From: CAYNFH01 sp964396385
GTDB lineage: Bacteria; Armatimonadota; Chthonomonadetes; Chthonomonadales; CAJBBX01
Assembly: GCA_964396385.1 (NCBI GenBank)
Contig: CAYNFH010000035.1
Location: 1 to 37,279 of the forward strand
Length of the DNA: 37,279 bases
Direction of reading: 5' to 3'
Shown: positions 1-8,027 of the stretch, one piece after another
Position numbering within the stretch: the stretch's first letter is position 1
Layout of the letters: each line of letters opens with the position of its first letter
Position numbers and translations under genes: made by a program
Notes under the pieces: generated by a model
What the model was told of the DNA's origin: nothing
Databases searched by the model: none
Seen by the model: only the letters and a program-made list of their open reading frames with translations

Positions 1-116
1 TGTTTAGGTTGGGTGGGGGTGGGGGGTCTTGGGTCTGCCGGCCATTTTTTGGTGGGGGGACGGTCCCTTTTCGGGCGCGGGGGCGCCGCGGCTGGCGCCG
101 CGCCGCCCCGAGGCTA
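1..116. other. Window edge, G-rich non-coding stretch with GC-rich inverted repeats
   Basis: No credible gene is visible here. The stretch begins with G-runs and contains overlapping GC-rich inverted repeats around 78-110, just beyond the stop codon of the minus-strand peptidase gene. On the minus strand these could fold as a transcription terminator for that gene, although no clean U-tract follows. The assignment is an inference. Confidence 0.3.
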
Positions 117-1643
117 CTACCGCGTAATTAAGGAGCTGGTGCGTACGCTCTCCTGCGGGGCGAGCAGCGTACGGCCCTCGGCGGCGGTAAGGCGAGCGTA
201 GCGCTGCTTCAGGTTCGCGTCGTCCCTCTGCCTGAGGGTATGGGCGAGCACCACCGACTTGTACAGCCGCACGAACCGCATCATGCGCGCATCTGCAAGC
301 TCCTTTTGGTAGTCGGCGTCTTCCGCGTTGGAGAGCTTCTGGATGCACTGCATAAACTCACCCAGCTTTATGTCGCTCTTCTGCTGGCGGATGTGCTCCA
401 GCGCCTCCGCCCTGGCGGCCGCGTAGCCGGCGGAGTGGGGATCTCGCAGGTCCGGCCACCGCTCGTATAGCCTCTTGCGGGCATCGTCCAGCGCGATACG
501 GAAATCTCGACGGGCAGCGACCACCTGGCCGGAGTCGGTCTCCTCAACGCTCTCTCCGCGGAACTTCTGGTACGCGATGCGGCCGCGGTCATCGCCGGCG
601 AGTCTCAACGAGCGGGAGAGCTCGTCCAGCGCTACCTTCTGAGCGGGAGTGGCCCACTGGCGGACGGCGGTGTAGGGCGTTTTGAACACCTGCTCGTCCG
701 GCGTGGTCACAAAGCGGCGCAGGAACACGTCGGACGTGCAGACCGGCACGTCGATGGAGCTATCGTGGATGAGGGCGTAGGCAAACGCCTCGTCCATGGT
801 GACTCGGCCGTCGTGGTTGTAGTCCGCGCCCGTCACGGGCCGGCCGAGCCGATCCTGACCGGACAGGGCCGCGAAGAAGTAGCCCGTGAAGTCATGGTAA
901 TCTCCCTCATCCAGCGTCGGAGTGCATCCCGCCGACATCCGGCTGTTGACGGTGGCAAAGAAGCCGGCGAAGTCGCGGTCCGCGAGCGCGCCATTCGGGT
1001 CGCCGCCCTGGAACAGCAGATTGCCGAACGCGCCGGAGAAGCACTGAACCATCACCAGCGTCACGGGGACGTCCTGCGGGAGCCGGGCCACCTGCCCGGC
1101 CAGGTCGCGCACGGACATGGTGTCGCCCCACATGTCGTAGACATTGTTGTCCAGGTTCTGGCCCTTATCCGGGCTTCCGTGTCCGGTGAAGTACAGCAGC
1201 ACGGGAGCAGGCGCGGTGGAGCAGGCCGCGGAGATCCGGCCGAGCGCCTCCGTAAAGTCTGCCTTGTTGCAACTTCCGTCGACCTGAGGGATGGTCGTGG
1301 CGCGCAGTTTCTCCGAAGCCTGGTAGGCTCCGCCGCGGCCATGGAGGATCAGCGCCAGTACCTGCTCCGCGTCCGAGCTGTCCTTGCCCTTGTCCTCATA
1401 CAGCACCGTGCGGGACCGGCGGTCGCCATCGGCGAAGAGCACGGTGCGGTCGGCAGAGGACGGGAGCAGCCGCAAGAGGTACCGGACGTTGCTTTCAATG
1501 CCCACCTGATTGTGCTCGGGGCTGGGCCCACCTCCCACGATGAGCGCCCTGATCTGCTGCGCTCCCGCGGCGGCGGCCACCAGCAGGTAGGAGGCTATGA
1601 GCGCTGCGGCGCGAAATCCGGCTAGCCGGCGATTGGTCCACAT
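117..1643 (-). CDS. Secreted caspase-fold (clan CD, C13/legumain-like) cysteine peptidase
   Basis: Predicted exported cysteine peptidase of 508 residues. An N-terminal hydrophobic segment (about residues 9-28) ending in A-G-A-Q looks like a cleavable signal peptide. A beta strand and YFTGHGS place the putative catalytic His at about residue 155, and VMVQCFSGAF places the nucleophile Cys at about 201; this His-Gly/Gln-Cys arrangement is the clan CD signature. A 12-residue EF-hand-like loop (DYNHDGRVTMDE, about 274-285) suggests calcium binding. The C-terminal third is charged and probably helical. The start is supported by GGAG seven bases upstream of ATG. The gene stands alone on the minus strand and ends in two consecutive stop codons. 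Substrate and maturation are unknown. The peptidase class is fairly secure, the exact family less so. Confidence 0.7.
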   Translation of the reverse strand: MWTNRRLAGFRAAALIASYLLVAAAAGAQQIRALIVGGGPSPEHNQVGIESNVRYLLRLLPSSADRTVLFADGDRRSRTVLYEDKGKDSSDAEQVLALILHGRGGAYQASEKLRATTIPQVDGSCNKADFTEALGRISAACSTAPAPVLLYFTGHGSPDKGQNLDNNVYDMWGDTMSVRDLAGQVARLPQDVPVTLVMVQCFSGAFGNLLFQGGDPNGALADRDFAGFFATVNSRMSAGCTPTLDEGDYHDFTGYFFAALSGQDRLGRPVTGADYNHDGRVTMDEAFAYALIHDSSIDVPVCTSDVFLRRFVTTPDEQVFKTPYTAVRQWATPAQKVALDELSRSLRLAGDDRGRIAYQKFRGESVEETDSGQVVAARRDFRIALDDARKRLYERWPDLRDPHSAGYAAARAEALEHIRQQKSDIKLGEFMQCIQKLSNAEDADYQKELADARMMRFVRLYKSVVLAHTLRQRDDANLKQRYARLTAAEGRTLLAPQESVRTSSLITR

Positions 1644-1954
1644 GGTCAGCTCCGTCTGTATATGTGCGTACGGCGACGCCCCCAGGGGCGCCGCCGTCCC
1701 AAAAGTACAGACTATACGTCACACGGCCCGGTAATGTTCACTTCGACGTGGAGTGTTTTCGCGCCTTCCTGTAATCTTCCCCGGTATTGCGCGGTTGGGG
1801 CGACCTCCCCCTAACCCAAGGGTGCGGCCCAGCGCCTGCGCTCACTCGGCTCTAAGCGCGCCGCTCCCCATTGGTAAGGAGGGGAACCCTGCGGTAGCGT
1901 GATGCTCCCTCCCCTTCGTCAGGGGAGGGTCGGGGAGGGGTGCACTTCAGGCGA
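1644..1954. other. Intergenic region with a dispersed-type repeat and hairpin
   Basis: No gene is seen. The left part must hold the promoter of the peptidase gene; a TATAGT-like -10 on the minus strand near 1710 is only suggestive. The right part (about 1858-1940) is a run of short C-rich and G-rich blocks of the kind found as dispersed repeats in GC-rich bacteria. It includes a perfect 9-bp stem (1907-1915 with 1921-1929, loop of 5), placed just after the response-regulator stop codon, where it could act as a terminator. Confidence 0.4.
1907..1929 (-). terminator. Hairpin downstream of the response regulator gene
   Basis: CCCTCCCCT and AGGGGAGGG form a perfect 9-bp stem with a 5-base loop, 26 bases beyond the stop codon. 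There is no clear U-tract, and the stem is part of a repeat-like block, so terminator function is inferred from position. Confidence 0.35.
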
Positions 1955-2581
1955 TCAGTGCTGGTGGCGGTCCTGGAACTCGTCCAGCGCCTGCTGGATG
2001 AGGGGCAGGAGCACGTCGCTGGTGATCGGCTTGACGATGTAGCCGCAGGCGCCCATTGCGCGCGCCTGGTCCTGATAGTCATCGTTGGAGAAGGCCGTGA
2101 GCATCACCACACAGACGTCGTAGCGAGAGAGTATCTGCCGGGTCGCCGCGATGCCGTCCATCACGGGCATGCGGATGTCCATGAGCACGATATCCGGCTT
2201 CTCGCGCAGCGTGGTCTCCACCGCCTCACGGCCGTTGGTGGCGATCCCCACCACCGCCATTCCAGCCCGCGTGAGCGCCCGGCGGAGCTGCATCTGGGTG
2301 ACCGCCTCGTCCTCGCAGATGACCACGCGCTTACCGTCCAGTCCAATCTCGGACCCGGTCATCGCCAGGGTGGGACTCGGGGCGGAGTCACGACTGGCCT
2401 TACCCGTGTCCTGCTCCGACGGTGCCGGCTGGCTGAGGGCGCCTAATGGTAGCCGGTCGTCCATTCCCCAGCGGGAATGGGGCGCCGACGAGGAGGTTAT
2501 GGGCTGCTCCGTCTCCAGGGAGACGGCGCCGGGGGTGGTGGACCTCGGCACACCCTTCAGAAGGACGGATCTGGAATGCAT
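1955..2581 (-). CDS. Single-domain response regulator (CheY-like receiver) with an N-terminal extension
   Basis: Two-component receiver of 208 residues counted from the ATG at 2581. That ATG is preferred because GGGAG lies eight bases upstream; a longer frame reaching 2674 has no such site. Residues 1-80 are Ser/Thr/Pro-rich and probably unstructured. The receiver domain follows, with the acidic pair ED at about 90-91, phospho-acceptor Asp at about 135 (VLMDIRMP), the switch Thr at about 162 (MLTAFS) and conserved Lys at about 184 (YIVKPI). No DNA-binding or enzymatic output domain follows: the protein ends about 25 residues after the last alpha helix in a short HQH tail. No histidine kinase is adjacent, so its partner is unknown; the kinase about 20 kb away is one candidate. 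Confidence 0.8.
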   Translation of the reverse strand: MHSRSVLLKGVPRSTTPGAVSLETEQPITSSSAPHSRWGMDDRLPLGALSQPAPSEQDTGKASRDSAPSPTLAMTGSEIGLDGKRVVICEDEAVTQMQLRRALTRAGMAVVGIATNGREAVETTLREKPDIVLMDIRMPVMDGIAATRQILSRYDVCVVMLTAFSNDDYQDQARAMGACGYIVKPITSDVLLPLIQQALDEFQDRHQH

Positions 2582-2802
2582 GATGGTTACTCCCGTCCGG
2601 GAGGCGGAAACGCGAACGGACGCCAAAAGCAGCCTATTGGTGCCAGACGGTGAAGCTCCGCGACGCTCCCCCACACCAATCTACTACAATCTACTCTTAT
2701 TTACATCCATTTACTCCCGGCGGCGAGAGCATTCACATCTACTTACGTGGAAGAATGACTGTTGGTTCGCTGAATGTTGGGCCGGTCCATTGCTTGCGTG
2801 CG

Positions 2803-4159
2803 CTAAGGATAGATTCCCCTCCAGGTGGTGGCATCGGCGACGCGCTGGACGCCGATGAGGTAGGCCGCGGTGCGCATGTCCACTTTCTCCTTGCGGGCCA
2901 TGCTCATTACGTCGCTGTAGGCGCGGAGCATCATCTGCTCCATGCGCTGGTTCACCTCGTCCTCCCGCCAGAAGAAGCTCTGCAGGTCCTGTACCCACTC
3001 GAAGTAGGAGACGATGACGCCGCCTGCGTTGGCCAGCACGTCCGGGACCAGGAAGACACCTTTGCCGTAGAGCACCTTGTCAGCCTGCGGGGTGGTGGGG
3101 CCGTTGGCCCCTTCCACCACCACTTTCGCCTGGATACGTGACGCGTTGAGGAGGGTGATCTGGTTCTCCAGGGCGGCCGGCACCAGCACGTCTACGTCTA
3201 ACTCCAGGAGGCCCGGGCTAGAGATGGGCTCGCCACCCTTGTGGGTGGAGAGGGTTCCGTCGCGGTGAGAGCACTCCAGCAGCGAGGGGATGTCCAGTCC
3301 GTTGGGGTTGTAGATCCCGCCCTCGCTATCGCTAACGGCGATCACCTTTGCGCCGTGCTCGTGGAAGATGCGGGCCGCTACGGCGCCCACATTGCCGAAG
3401 CCCTGCACGGCGACCCTGGCGCCTTCCAGCGGGATCTCCAGTCGCTTCAGCGCCTCCCGGGCAATGATGACCACCCCGCGGCCGGTGGCGTCCGTGCGGC
3501 CCTCCGACCCGCCGACCGCGAGCGGCTTGCCCGTGACGACCGCCGGAACGGTGTGGCCCTTGTGCATGGAGTAGGTGTCCATGACCCAAGCCATTACCTG
3601 GGAGTCGGTGCCCATGTCCGGGGCGGGGATATCCGTATCGGGGCCGATGAGGATGCTGATCTCGTTGGTGTAGCGGCGGGTCAGCCGCTCTAGCTCGTGC
3701 GGCGAGAGCACCTTGGGGTCGCACAGCACGCCGCCTTTGGCGCCGCCAAAGGGGAAAACACCGATGCCCAACTACAAGTAATTCCCCAGGCCATGTCGGC
3801 CACNNNNNNNNNNGGATATCCACGATGGCGCACTTCCAGGTCATCCACATGGCCAGAGCGCGCACCTCGTCCAGATCCGTGCGCGGACTGAAGCGGATTC
3901 CTCCCTTGGAGGGGCCGCGATGGTTGTTGTGCTGCACGCGGTAGCCGGTGAAGATGCGGGTAGTGCCGTCGTCCATCTTGACAGGGAAGTGGACGGTCAG
4001 CTCGCGCTGCGGGTACTTCAGGACTTCGTGGAGGCCGGGGTCCAGGCCGAGGTGCTCTGCGGCTATCTCAAGCTGTCTGAGGGCGTTGTGGTAGGGGTTG
4101 CTGCTCTCCCGCGTCGTTGCGGGGCGGCTTGGTCGTTCGACGGTAGCGGACAAGCTCAT
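2803..4159 (-). CDS. gdhA: Glu/Leu/Phe/Val-type glutamate dehydrogenase, interrupted by an assembly gap
   Basis: NAD(P)-dependent oxidative deamination of glutamate to 2-oxoglutarate and ammonium. The N-terminal piece (3814-4159, about 115 residues) carries the substrate-binding motif RGPSKGGIRFSP and ends at KCAIVDI. The C-terminal piece (2803 to about 3750) resumes at PFGGAKGG and runs through the Rossmann motif VAVQGFGNVG to a normal end (WRGIYP). In the family those two motifs are contiguous. Here 10 Ns and about 47 unexplained bases with an in-frame TAG lie between them, most simply an assembly error at contig ends. The start is supported by AAGGAGG six bases before ATG. An intact gene of about 420 residues in the organism is likely. 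Confidence 0.85.
3804..3813. other. Run of 10 Ns (scaffold gap)
   Basis: Ten consecutive Ns inside the glutamate dehydrogenase gene. The round number suggests a joining gap rather than ten measured unknown bases. Confidence 0.95.
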
Positions 4160-4276
4160 CGATTCCTCCTTGAATCAGTCTCTATATATGTTATACGGCG
4201 CGAAGGGGCTGGAGGTTGAGGGGAGGGTGAAGGTTGAAGGCCGCAGTTTGGCCGGACACCCAGAGGGAGAAACTAT

Positions 4277-4305
4277 TTGACAAGTGTGTTGCCTTTTGAT
4301 ATACT
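4277..4305 (+). promoter_or_regulatory. Near-consensus sigma-70 promoter
   Basis: TTGACA (4277-4282) and TATACT (4300-4305) are separated by exactly 17 bases, matching 6/6 and 5/6 of the consensus. Transcription would start near 4312, leaving a leader of about 380 bases before the prepilin-like gene. Confidence 0.75.
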
Positions 4306-4378
4306 GCGCCATCTTTAAGGGATTTTAGGATTCCAAGAGTGCTGTCGCGCTCCGCCGGAGCGCAGAAAGGAGCGACCT

Positions 4379-4459
4379 ATGACGGTTGGGCAGAGGCTGC
4401 CCGGGCTCCTCGGACGCACCGTGCAACGGCCTGATCAGGTGACCACAGACCACAGATAA
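4379..4459 (+). CDS. Possible 26-residue leader peptide
   Basis: A short open frame begins with ATG six bases after a full AAAGGAG (4366-4372), directly behind the hairpin at 4347-4363, and ends in TAA. It lies in the leader of the prepilin-like gene. The peptide has no signal sequence and no obvious run of one amino acid, so classical attenuation is not evident. The ribosome binding site is the main support; coding could be fortuitous. Confidence 0.3.
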   Translation: MTVGQRLPGLLGRTVQRPDQVTTDHR

Positions 4460-4692
4460 CTCCGGATCCGTGGTCCTGATTTGACGCCGCTCGCTGACTT
4501 GATTTAGTACCCTGGGGCCCATCGGCAGGGCTCGCCCATAACCCCTCCGTCCGTTTGCTGTTGGAACACGGCATCTCACCGCCGTATGGTTTACGGCTGC
4601 CCCGCGCTCGTGCCTGACTCTCCTGCCGCGGGAATTCCTCGACGGGCCCGCGCCCGCCATTCTCTTTCCGTTGTATTCGAGGAGGACTGATA

Positions 4693-5670
4693 ATGAGTCG
4701 GAAGCATGCGTTTACCCTCATCGAGCTGCTCGTTGTGATCGCCATCATCGCGATTCTTGCAGCCATTCTCTTCCCTGTCTTTGCCCAAGCCCGTGAAAAG
4801 GCCCGGCAGGCCACGTGCGTCAGCAACATGAAGAACATCGCCCTGGCCGACCTCATGTACGCCCAGGACTACGATGAGATCGGCGCGCCGAGCTGGGTGG
4901 TCTACAACGGCGCCCCGGCTTCCTACCGCGCTCCGTTTACCGGCATCGCCTGGGGCGGCTACTGGCCGGATGAGATCTATCCCTATGTGAAGAACGGTAC
5001 CGCCGGCACCGCCCACCAGCGTGCCAAGAGCAAGCGCGGCATCTTCGCCTGCCCGACGACCAACAACATCTTGCCCGACCTCGCCGATGTGGGATGGGGC
5101 GGAGCTGCCGGTTGGGGATCGCTCACCTACGGTCTCACGCAGGCGTACGTCCACAACGACCCGGTCAATCTGGAAGGCGGCGGTCCCGGTTCCGGTTACG
5201 AGAACTGCGGCTTCCCTTCGCCCCAGGACTGGGGCGGTGGCTGCGCCAAGGGACATCCTCTGGCGAGGATCGGCCATCCCGGCAGCAGCATCCTGTTCGC
5301 AGAGGGCGACGTGCTGGTAGGTGCCTTCTTCAACATGGACTACACGGTGGGATCCTACGGAAAGGACAACGTCAAGAATACGGATCAGGCGTACCCACCA
5401 GACGGCTACAAGGGCACCAAGAAGCAGCACCATTCGCCCAACACCATCGCTTGGTTGAGCTCCGGCTCCAACATCGCGTGGGACTCCACAACCGACGACG
5501 AGGGCGCCGGTGGGCCTAATGGCCCCCCCTGGGGAGACTGTGGCGTGCCCGGATGCACGGACCGCACTATCCACCTGCACACCGGTGTGGGCAACTACGC
5601 GTTCGCTGACGGGCACGTCAAGGCCCGCCGCGCCACGACCCTGGCCGAGTGGACGGCGAGCTCCGACTAG
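4693..5670 (+). CDS. Prepilin-like secreted protein with N-terminal methylation motif and H-x9-DG C-terminus
   Basis: This 325-residue type IV pilin/type II pseudopilin-like protein begins with a short basic leader (MSRKHA), the prepilin peptidase site before FTLIEL, and a hydrophobic helix to about residue 33. AREKARQATC and an MKNIALADLMYAQDYDE segment follow, typical of the DUF1559/H-x9-DG family. It ends with HTGVGNYAFADGHVKARR, a literal His-x9-Asp-Gly. The large middle is probably an extracellular beta-rich domain, with Gly/Trp/Tyr-rich stretches and several Cys. The start follows GAGGAGG by eight bases. A strong hairpin (5709-5742) follows, so it may be its own transcription unit. Such proteins are abundant in Armatimonadota and Planctomycetota; whether they form fibres is not known from the sequence. 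Confidence 0.88.
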   Translation: MSRKHAFTLIELLVVIAIIAILAAILFPVFAQAREKARQATCVSNMKNIALADLMYAQDYDEIGAPSWVVYNGAPASYRAPFTGIAWGGYWPDEIYPYVKNGTAGTAHQRAKSKRGIFACPTTNNILPDLADVGWGGAAGWGSLTYGLTQAYVHNDPVNLEGGGPGSGYENCGFPSPQDWGGGCAKGHPLARIGHPGSSILFAEGDVLVGAFFNMDYTVGSYGKDNVKNTDQAYPPDGYKGTKKQHHSPNTIAWLSSGSNIAWDSTTDDEGAGGPNGPPWGDCGVPGCTDRTIHLHTGVGNYAFADGHVKARRATTLAEWTASSD

Positions 5671-5708
5671 CGGGCTGCCCGGTCATTCACAGCTAGTGGA
5701 ACCACAAC

Positions 5709-5742
5709 GGACCGGACGCGGCCAATATGGCGCGTCCGGTCC
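5709..5742 (+). terminator. Strong hairpin terminator
   Basis: A perfect 12-bp stem (5709-5720 with 5731-5742) closes a 10-base loop, 38 bases after the prepilin-like gene. There is no clear T-run; CATTCCT follows. It probably separates this gene from the downstream operon, at least partly. Confidence 0.6.
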
Positions 5743-5797
5743 CGCTATCATTCCTAAATGCCCTGGCCGCGACATGCGGCATAAACCGGAGAGCGAT

Positions 5798-6172
5798 ATG
5801 CCCCAGATGATAAACCGGCAGGACCAGAGTCCAACCCAAAAGCCTGCCCAGGAGACGCCCGCGGTCGTCAAACAGACGCCGAAGACCAATAACGAGCCGC
5901 GCGAGATTCCACCCGTGGTGATAGTGGGCGCCGGCATCATTGCCGTGCTGTTCATACTCTTCCTATACCATACTTACGTCAACCCGTTGTACCAGCCGCG
6001 TGTAAAGCCCCACATTCAAGCGCCGCTTGCAGGTTTCCCGGACGTGCCTCCCTACAATACCAAAGAGTGGCAGGACATGTACAAAGCGGGGAAGACTACC
6101 CCCATCTCCGGCATGCCCAGAGATCCAAGGTTCTATCAAGGGACGGCGCCCAGCGCAGGGAACCTCAAGTAG
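5798..6172 (+). CDS. Small single-span membrane protein, first gene of the CRTAC1 operon
   Basis: Protein of 124 residues with a hydrophilic Gln/Pro/Thr-rich N-terminus, one membrane helix (about residues 38-60, rich in Val, Ile and Leu) and an outer tail containing DMYKAGKTTPISGMP. ATG at 5798 is chosen because GGAG lies six bases before it. The tail motif K-A-G-K-x-x-P-x-x-G-M recurs in the 86-residue membrane protein at 12019, the last-but-one gene of the same cluster, so the two are probably distant paralogues. Only 10 bases separate the stop from the following CRTAC1 gene, which implies cotranscription. I recognise no named family. Confidence 0.65.
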   Translation: MPQMINRQDQSPTQKPAQETPAVVKQTPKTNNEPREIPPVVIVGAGIIAVLFILFLYHTYVNPLYQPRVKPHIQAPLAGFPDVPPYNTKEWQDMYKAGKTTPISGMPRDPRFYQGTAPSAGNLK

Positions 6173-6182
6173 CAGCCGCCGC

Positions 6183-8027
6183 ATGAGAGGGCGCGTCTCG
6201 CCGGTCCTGTTCTTCGCGGTCATAGGCGTGGTCCTCTTGGCAAGCGGATTCCTGCTCTATCAGGCCGCGACGGAACCGCTCTATCGCCACGGGGTTCCGC
6301 TATCGCCGGCGGAGTCGGGGCAGCCGTTCTCCTACATCCGCCTGACTCGGGCCATGCCGGCAGGAACGACGACAGCGGCGCCCTTTGTTGACGTCGCCGC
6401 GGCGGCCGGCCTCCGCTACGAGTGGTCCATCCCCGGCAAGCGCCCGCTCAACATCCTCCAGACCATCGGCAAAGGTTGCGCCTTCCTGGACCATGACGAG
6501 GACGGCAATCTGGACATCCTCCTGGTCGGCCCCAGCCTCGCGCTGTACAGGGGAGACGGCCACGGCCACTTCACGGACGTTTCGCATGAGACGGGCCTCG
6601 ACCAACTGCACGGCCGCTTCCTCGGCTGCGCGGTAGGAGACTACGACAACGACGGCTACCCCGACCTCTACATCTCCGGCTACCGCACGGGGCTGCTTCT
6701 GCACAACGAGCCAGTCGGTAGTCGACAGCCGGCAGTCGGCACTCAACGGAGTACGGATCCGGCAATTGAAAATCGAAAATTGAAAATTGAAAATCCACGG
6801 GTCTTCCGCGATGTAACGAAGAAGGCAGGACTCATCCCCCAGCCCTGGGGCACGAGCTGCGCGTTCGTGGAAACGACGCCGGGCTCCGGTCGCCTGGACC
6901 TGTACGTCTGCAACTATGTGGACTTCGATCCGGATGTGGGACCTGACCTGTGCAAAGAGGGACACGCCACGTCCGCGTGCCGTCCTCTAACCTACAGGCC
7001 TCTCAAGGGCGTCCTCTACCGCAACGATGGACGCGGCCACTTCACGGATGACACGGTCGCATCAGGAGCTAGCGCAGTGTCCGGTAACGGGTTGGGCGTT
7101 GCCGCGGCGGACTACGACGGATCCGGCTGGCCCAGCTTGGCTATCGCCAACGACATGAGGCCCGGCGACCTCCTCCATCCGGCTGCGCGCGCCGGCGGCG
7201 GGCCCGCATATCAGAACGTGGGCGTGCGCTCGGGCACGGCTTACGACCCGAACGGCGGCGTGCACGCCGGCATGGGCATCGACTGGGGGGACTTTGACAA
7301 CGACGGCAGCCTCGACCTGTTCGTCACGACCTTTTCAAACGAGGCGAAATCTCTGTACCATAACGATGGCCGAGGGGCCTTCACTGATGCGACCCTTCGG
7401 ACGGGAGTGGCTGCCGCGACTCTCCCGTACGTGGCGTTCGGCTGTAAGTTCCTGGACTATGACAACGACGGCTGGCTTGATATCATGATCGCGAACGGGC
7501 ATGTCTGGAGCAATGCGGACGAGGTCGTGCAGTCGCGCACCTACCGGCAGCCCACTCAACTGTTCCACAACCTGGGCGCGGGGAAGCAGGAATTCGAGGA
7601 TGTCAGCAGGTCTTCGCCGGACCTCCTGCGCCCCATCGTCGGCAGAGGGCTGGCCGTCGGTGACTTCGACAACGACGGCGGGGAGGACGCGCTGATAGTC
7701 GATGCCGAGGGAAAGCCGCTCCTGCTGCACAACCAGACGCGGCCCGCAGGCCACTGGCTCGGCGTGAACCTCAGCGGAGTTAAGAGCAACCGCGACGGCT
7801 ATGGAGCTTTACTCACAGTCAAGGCGGGAGGACGCACGCTCCTTCGGCAGTGCCAGACGTGCGGCTCCTATCTCTCCGCATCGGACCGGCGCGTCCACTT
7901 TGGCCTCGGGAATGCCGCCCGCGCAGACGTGTTGACTGTACGCTGGCCCAGCGGGCGAATGGCTCATTATCGAAACCTGCCGGCGGATCGCTATATCACT
8001 CTTCAGGAAGGTACGCAATCACTGTAA
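6183..8027 (+). CDS. Membrane-anchored CRTAC1-type protein (FG-GAP/VCBS repeats, ASPIC/UnbV C-terminus)
   Basis: Protein of 614 residues with an N-terminal membrane helix (about 6-25) that probably anchors an outward beta-propeller. At least six Asp-rich calcium-binding loops of FG-GAP/VCBS type are visible near residues 102, 153, 308, 371, 425 and 496 (such as DYDNDGYPD). Residues 523-608 match the ASPIC/UnbV domain, with NRDGYGA and a YLSASDRRVHFGLG motif. The function of this family in bacteria is unresolved; roles in surface binding or redox are speculative. Residues 177-206 come from a dispersed-repeat-like DNA insert that keeps the frame open. The ATG at 6183 has a weak ribosome binding site. 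The stop overlaps the next start (TAATG). Confidence 0.85.
   Translation: MRGRVSPVLFFAVIGVVLLASGFLLYQAATEPLYRHGVPLSPAESGQPFSYIRLTRAMPAGTTTAAPFVDVAAAAGLRYEWSIPGKRPLNILQTIGKGCAFLDHDEDGNLDILLVGPSLALYRGDGHGHFTDVSHETGLDQLHGRFLGCAVGDYDNDGYPDLYISGYRTGLLLHNEPVGSRQPAVGTQRSTDPAIENRKLKIENPRVFRDVTKKAGLIPQPWGTSCAFVETTPGSGRLDLYVCNYVDFDPDVGPDLCKEGHATSACRPLTYRPLKGVLYRNDGRGHFTDDTVASGASAVSGNGLGVAAADYDGSGWPSLAIANDMRPGDLLHPAARAGGGPAYQNVGVRSGTAYDPNGGVHAGMGIDWGDFDNDGSLDLFVTTFSNEAKSLYHNDGRGAFTDATLRTGVAAATLPYVAFGCKFLDYDNDGWLDIMIANGHVWSNADEVVQSRTYRQPTQLFHNLGAGKQEFEDVSRSSPDLLRPIVGRGLAVGDFDNDGGEDALIVDAEGKPLLLHNQTRPAGHWLGVNLSGVKSNRDGYGALLTVKAGGRTLLRQCQTCGSYLSASDRRVHFGLGNAARADVLTVRWPSGRMAHYRNLPADRYITLQEGTQSL
6711..6800 (+). 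repeat. Dispersed-repeat-like insert inside the CRTAC1 gene
   Basis: About 90 bases look unlike their surroundings: a GTCGGnAGTCG-type block followed by an AT-rich block in which AATTGAAAAT-like units repeat three times. Flanking codons read LLLHNE and VFRDVTKKAGL, which are normally separated by only a few residues in VCBS repeats. The insert keeps the frame and encodes a hydrophilic Lys/Asn/Glu-rich loop. Confidence 0.6.

Larger units (their letters stand above)
4160..4692. other. Divergent intergenic region and long 5' leader of the prepilin-like gene
   Basis: This region separates the minus-strand dehydrogenase from the plus-strand prepilin-like gene. It holds a consensus promoter (4277-4305), a perfect 7-bp hairpin with a 3-base loop (4347-4363) and a 26-codon open frame behind a strong ribosome binding site (4379-4459). 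About 230 further bases with no recognised motif follow. AT-rich sequence near 4180-4196 probably holds the dehydrogenase promoter on the minus strand. No known riboswitch class was recognised. Confidence 0.5.

Noticed and set aside
765..1625. Long plus-strand open frame opposite the caspase-fold peptidase
   Set aside because: It is a shadow of the minus-strand gene produced by high GC. The minus strand has catalytic motifs and a signal peptide; the plus frame has none.
4312..4692. Known riboswitch in the prepilin leader
   Set aside because: None of the classes I can recall (c-di-GMP, cobalamin, TPP, SAM, glycine) has its conserved core here.
4591..5616. 341-codon minus-strand frame opposite the prepilin-like gene
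   Set aside because: The plus strand encodes a clear prepilin motif and H-x9-DG end; the antisense frame shows no family features.
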